Shown here: in pieces, positions 63,797 through 64,000 of the stretch
Numbering within the stretch: position 1 is the first letter of the stretch
Layout: every line of letters starts with the position of its first letter
Assembly: GCF_005484805.1 (NCBI RefSeq)
Contig: NZ_CP039432.1
Span: 3,658,001-3,722,000 of the forward strand
Source: Rhodococcus sp. SGAir0479
GTDB lineage: Bacteria > Actinomycetota > Actinomycetes > Mycobacteriales > Mycobacteriaceae
Direction: 5' to 3'
DNA length: 64,000 nucleotides
Translations under genes and position numbers: made by a program
The notes under the pieces: generated by a model
The model's input: the letters and a program-made list of their open reading frames with translations, nothing else
The model's database searches: none
What the model was told of the DNA's origin: nothing

Positions 63797-64000
63797 CAGG
63801 CGTCCTTCCCTTCGCTAGCGGCCGGGTACGCGACCGTGACGGTGCCCGACAGGTGGTTGCCGAGGCTGTTCGCGCCCACGACCTTCACCTCGACGAGACC
63901 GTTCTCCTTCGAGACGACCTCACCGGTCATCGTCATGGTGTCGCCCGGGTAGTTCGGGGCACCGAGCCGGATCTTCACGCGGCGGACCGTGGCGAACGGC
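63796..64000 (-). CDS. chsH1: ChsH1-like MaoC hydratase subunit, 3' part
   Basis: C-terminal 67 residues or so of a small MaoC-type protein; the start lies beyond the right edge. Visible: IRLGAPNYPGDTMTMTGEV, then NGLVEVKVVGANSLGNHLSGTVTV. This matches the end of mycobacterial Rv3541c (ChsH1), which with ChsH2 hydrates the 3-oxo-4-pregnene-carboxyl-CoA type side chain. By analogy chsH2 and two acyl-CoA dehydrogenase genes should follow to the right. Confidence 0.85.
   Translation of the reverse strand, partial: PFATVRRVKIRLGAPNYPGDTMTMTGEVVSKENGLVEVKVVGANSLGNHLSGTVTVAYPAASEGKDA

Overview
The window is about 67-68% GC, almost entirely coding, and uses many GTG and a few TTG starts. The gene content fits a mycolic-acid actinobacterium of the Rhodococcus/Prescottella (Nocardiaceae) type: a fadE25-like acyl-CoA dehydrogenase, MTB12-like and DUF3298-like lipoproteins, an Rv1264-type adenylate cyclase, a mycobacterial-type secreted serine protease, and the chsH1-ltp2 end of a cholesterol side-chain locus. 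I saw no rRNA, tRNA, CRISPR array, insertion sequence or phage gene. The genus is inferred from gene content, not from a marker gene.

Layout. (1) 1-4784: the 5' part of a nonribosomal peptide synthetase (minus strand), divergent from a TetR gene. (2) 5018-8572: TetR, two copies of a 15-bp operator, fadE25, and a 3-hydroxybutyryl-CoA dehydrogenase flanked by two 42-residue peptide genes. (3) 8791-12498: an unrecognised conserved protein, two lipoproteins and a DHA2 efflux pump. (4) 12508-27295: an amide/peptide scavenging block with an amidase, a complete Dpp-type ABC importer, an ATGA-coupled YtcJ-like amidohydrolase, a GntR/UTRA regulator, a second paralogous binding protein, an N-acyl-D-amino-acid deacylase and an esterase. 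(5) 27406-34585: TetR, Baeyer-Villiger monooxygenase, ilvD, an MHS-family transporter and an acyl-CoA synthetase. (6) 34824-40112: secreted protease, Ala/Pro-rich protein, adenylate cyclase, a 34-residue peptide, and a TetR/QacA-type pump pair. (7) 40118-45402: a second complete Dpp/Opp importer. (8) 45755-54522: eight same-strand genes facing an IclR regulator. They encode an amidohydrolase, a fluoroacetate-dehalogenase-like hydrolase, a class II aldolase, a 2-hydroxyacid dehydrogenase, an FMN 2-hydroxyacid oxidase, a thiolase, an SDR and an acyl-CoA synthetase. (9) 55483-60747: an AurF-like diiron protein, a secreted MINPP-type phosphatase, IclR, 2-hydroxyacid dehydrogenase and SDR. (10) 60930-64000: SDR, double-hotdog hydratase, ltp2 and the 3' end of chsH1.

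The main theme is catabolism: import and hydrolysis of peptides or amides, ketone-to-ester oxidation, and CoA-dependent beta-oxidation, each next to a local regulator with a visible palindromic site. The most unusual lead is the dehalogenase-like protein at 52433-53305, which carries every catalytic and halide-pocket residue I could compare with fluoroacetate dehalogenase. It sits in an operon with enzymes that could consume the resulting 2-hydroxyacid. Other leads are an NRPS whose first module has no adenylation domain, three tiny hydrophobic peptide genes, and several unassigned operators.
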